Below, piece by piece: positions 6,430 to 6,988 of a stretch of 6,988 nt of DNA. Origin of the DNA: CAZZBK01 sp964652155 (GTDB lineage: Bacteria; Planctomycetota; Planctomycetia; Pirellulales; PNKZ01); NCBI GenBank assembly GCA_964652155.1, contig CAZZBK010000212.1, positions 1 to 6,988 on the forward strand. The letters are read 5' to 3'. The notes under the pieces are model-generated. The model was not told the origin of the DNA. It made no database searches and saw only the letters and a list, made by a program, of their open reading frames with translations. The number at the start of each line of letters is the position of its first letter. Within the stretch, counting starts at the first letter, position 1. A program made the translations under genes and the position numbers.

Positions 6430-6988
6430 ATGCAAAGCCTCGCGCTGCTTGAGATTGGCAATCTGGCCCCGGCGTTTATCGTGGCCGACCGCTGCGCCAA
6501 GGCGGCGGGAGTTACGATCCTCGGCATCGAGAGCACCGATGGGGCGGCCCAGTGCATCAAGCTCGTCGGCACGGCCGGTGATGTGCGCGAGGCGGCCGAA
6601 CAGGGCGCGGCGCTCGGCAAATTGATGGGCACCACCGCCTTTTACTCCGTCTTGCCAGGCCCTCGCGGCGAAGTGATGGATCTGGCCAAAAAACCACCTG
6701 TGTTCAGTCCTCTGTTGGGCGTCTACGACGCCCGCGTACCTCGGGAGAATGCCATGAGTTCGTCGGAAGCGATCGGTTTGTTGGAAACGCAAGGGCTGGT
6801 GGCGGCGCTGCACGCCACCGACGAAATGCTCAAGAGCGCGTCGGTCACCCTCGCCGGCAAAGAAAAGATCGGCGCGGCCTATGTGACGATCATGGTCCGG
6901 GGGGACGTGGCGGCCGTGCAAGCCGCGATCAGCTCGGGCAAGGCGGTCGTCGGCGTTAAGGCGGTGAACAAGCCTGTAAAGCTCGCGG
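6430..6988 (+). CDS. Tandem-domain BMC shell protein (BMC-T), 3' end cut by window
   Basis: There are 186 complete codons before the window ends. Two BMC (PF00936-type) domains are visible: domain 1 at about residues 3-90 (ALLEIGNLAPAFIVADRCAK...) and domain 2 at about 112-186 (SEAIGLLETQGLVAALHATD...). Proteins with two fused BMC domains form trimers shaped like hexamers and tile the polyhedral shell. Many have a larger, sometimes gated, pore for bulky substrates or cofactors. Domain 2 is canonical, with EKIGAAYVTIMVRGDV and the pore-loop Lys146-Ile147-Gly148. Domain 1 is more diverged, with Thr36-Asp37-Gly38 at the matching place and no Cys motif of the iron-sulfur-binding kind. Given usual BMC-T lengths near 180-215, only a short C-terminus should be missing. 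It lies 85 bases after the aldolase gene in the same direction, so the two are probably one operon continuing to the right. Confidence 0.93.
   Translation, partial: MQSLALLEIGNLAPAFIVADRCAKAAGVTILGIESTDGAAQCIKLVGTAGDVREAAEQGAALGKLMGTTAFYSVLPGPRGEVMDLAKKPPVFSPLLGVYDARVPRENAMSSSEAIGLLETQGLVAALHATDEMLKSASVTLAGKEKIGAAYVTIMVRGDVAAVQAAISSGKAVVGVKAVNKPVKLA

Noticed and set aside
6181..6921. Minus-strand frame of 246 codons
   Set aside because: It is antisense to the end of the aldolase and most of BMC-T, both of which show clear family motifs. Its translation is Arg/His-rich with no recognisable domain.
1..6988. CRISPR array, tRNA, rRNA, insertion sequence or attachment site
   Set aside because: I found no regularly spaced repeats, no recognisable tRNA or rRNA sequence, no transposase motifs and no terminal inverted repeats flanking a gene.

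Overview
The window looks like a piece of a Planctomycetota chromosome, perhaps of the Pirellulales type. The support is indirect. A radical-SAM hopanoid gene pair sits beside a bacterial microcompartment (BMC) gene, most starts lack a strong Shine-Dalgarno sequence, and the core is GC-rich (about 62% in the 60-base blocks I counted by hand). No rRNA or other phylogenetic marker is present, so the assignment is an inference.

Left and middle (1-4922) are all on the minus strand, read right to left. First comes shc, a squalene-hopene cyclase (4922-2796). Next is hpnH, an adenosyl-hopene transferase (2734-1592). Then comes a small predicted lipoprotein of unknown function (1483-932). Last is an open frame of 264 codons that starts at 792 and leaves the window at base 1; it encodes a membrane-anchored protein of unknown function. 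shc and hpnH make a coherent two-step module: squalene is cyclised to hopene (diploptene), which is joined to the 5'-deoxyadenosyl group of SAM to give adenosylhopane, the precursor of extended C35 hopanoids. The two distal genes are less GC-rich (43-50% in sampled blocks) and may not belong to the same functional unit.

A 396-base divergent intergenic region (4923-5318) separates the minus-strand genes from a plus-strand operon. It holds a candidate promoter for each direction and a clear imperfect inverted repeat (5180-5215).

Right part (5319-6988), plus strand: a DapA/NAL-family class I aldolase or lyase, followed by a tandem-domain BMC shell protein (BMC-T) cut by the window edge. The aldolase keeps the Schiff-base lysine and catalytic tyrosine but lacks the arginine typical of true dihydrodipicolinate synthase. 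It carries a C-terminal Gly/Ser-rich linker plus a short amphipathic helix, which is the architecture of a BMC encapsulation peptide. The best reading is the edge of a metabolosome locus whose lumen enzyme splits (or forms) a 2-keto acid, giving pyruvate plus an aldehyde. This is the most interesting part of the window. The locus type and the substrate cannot be fixed without the genes to the right.
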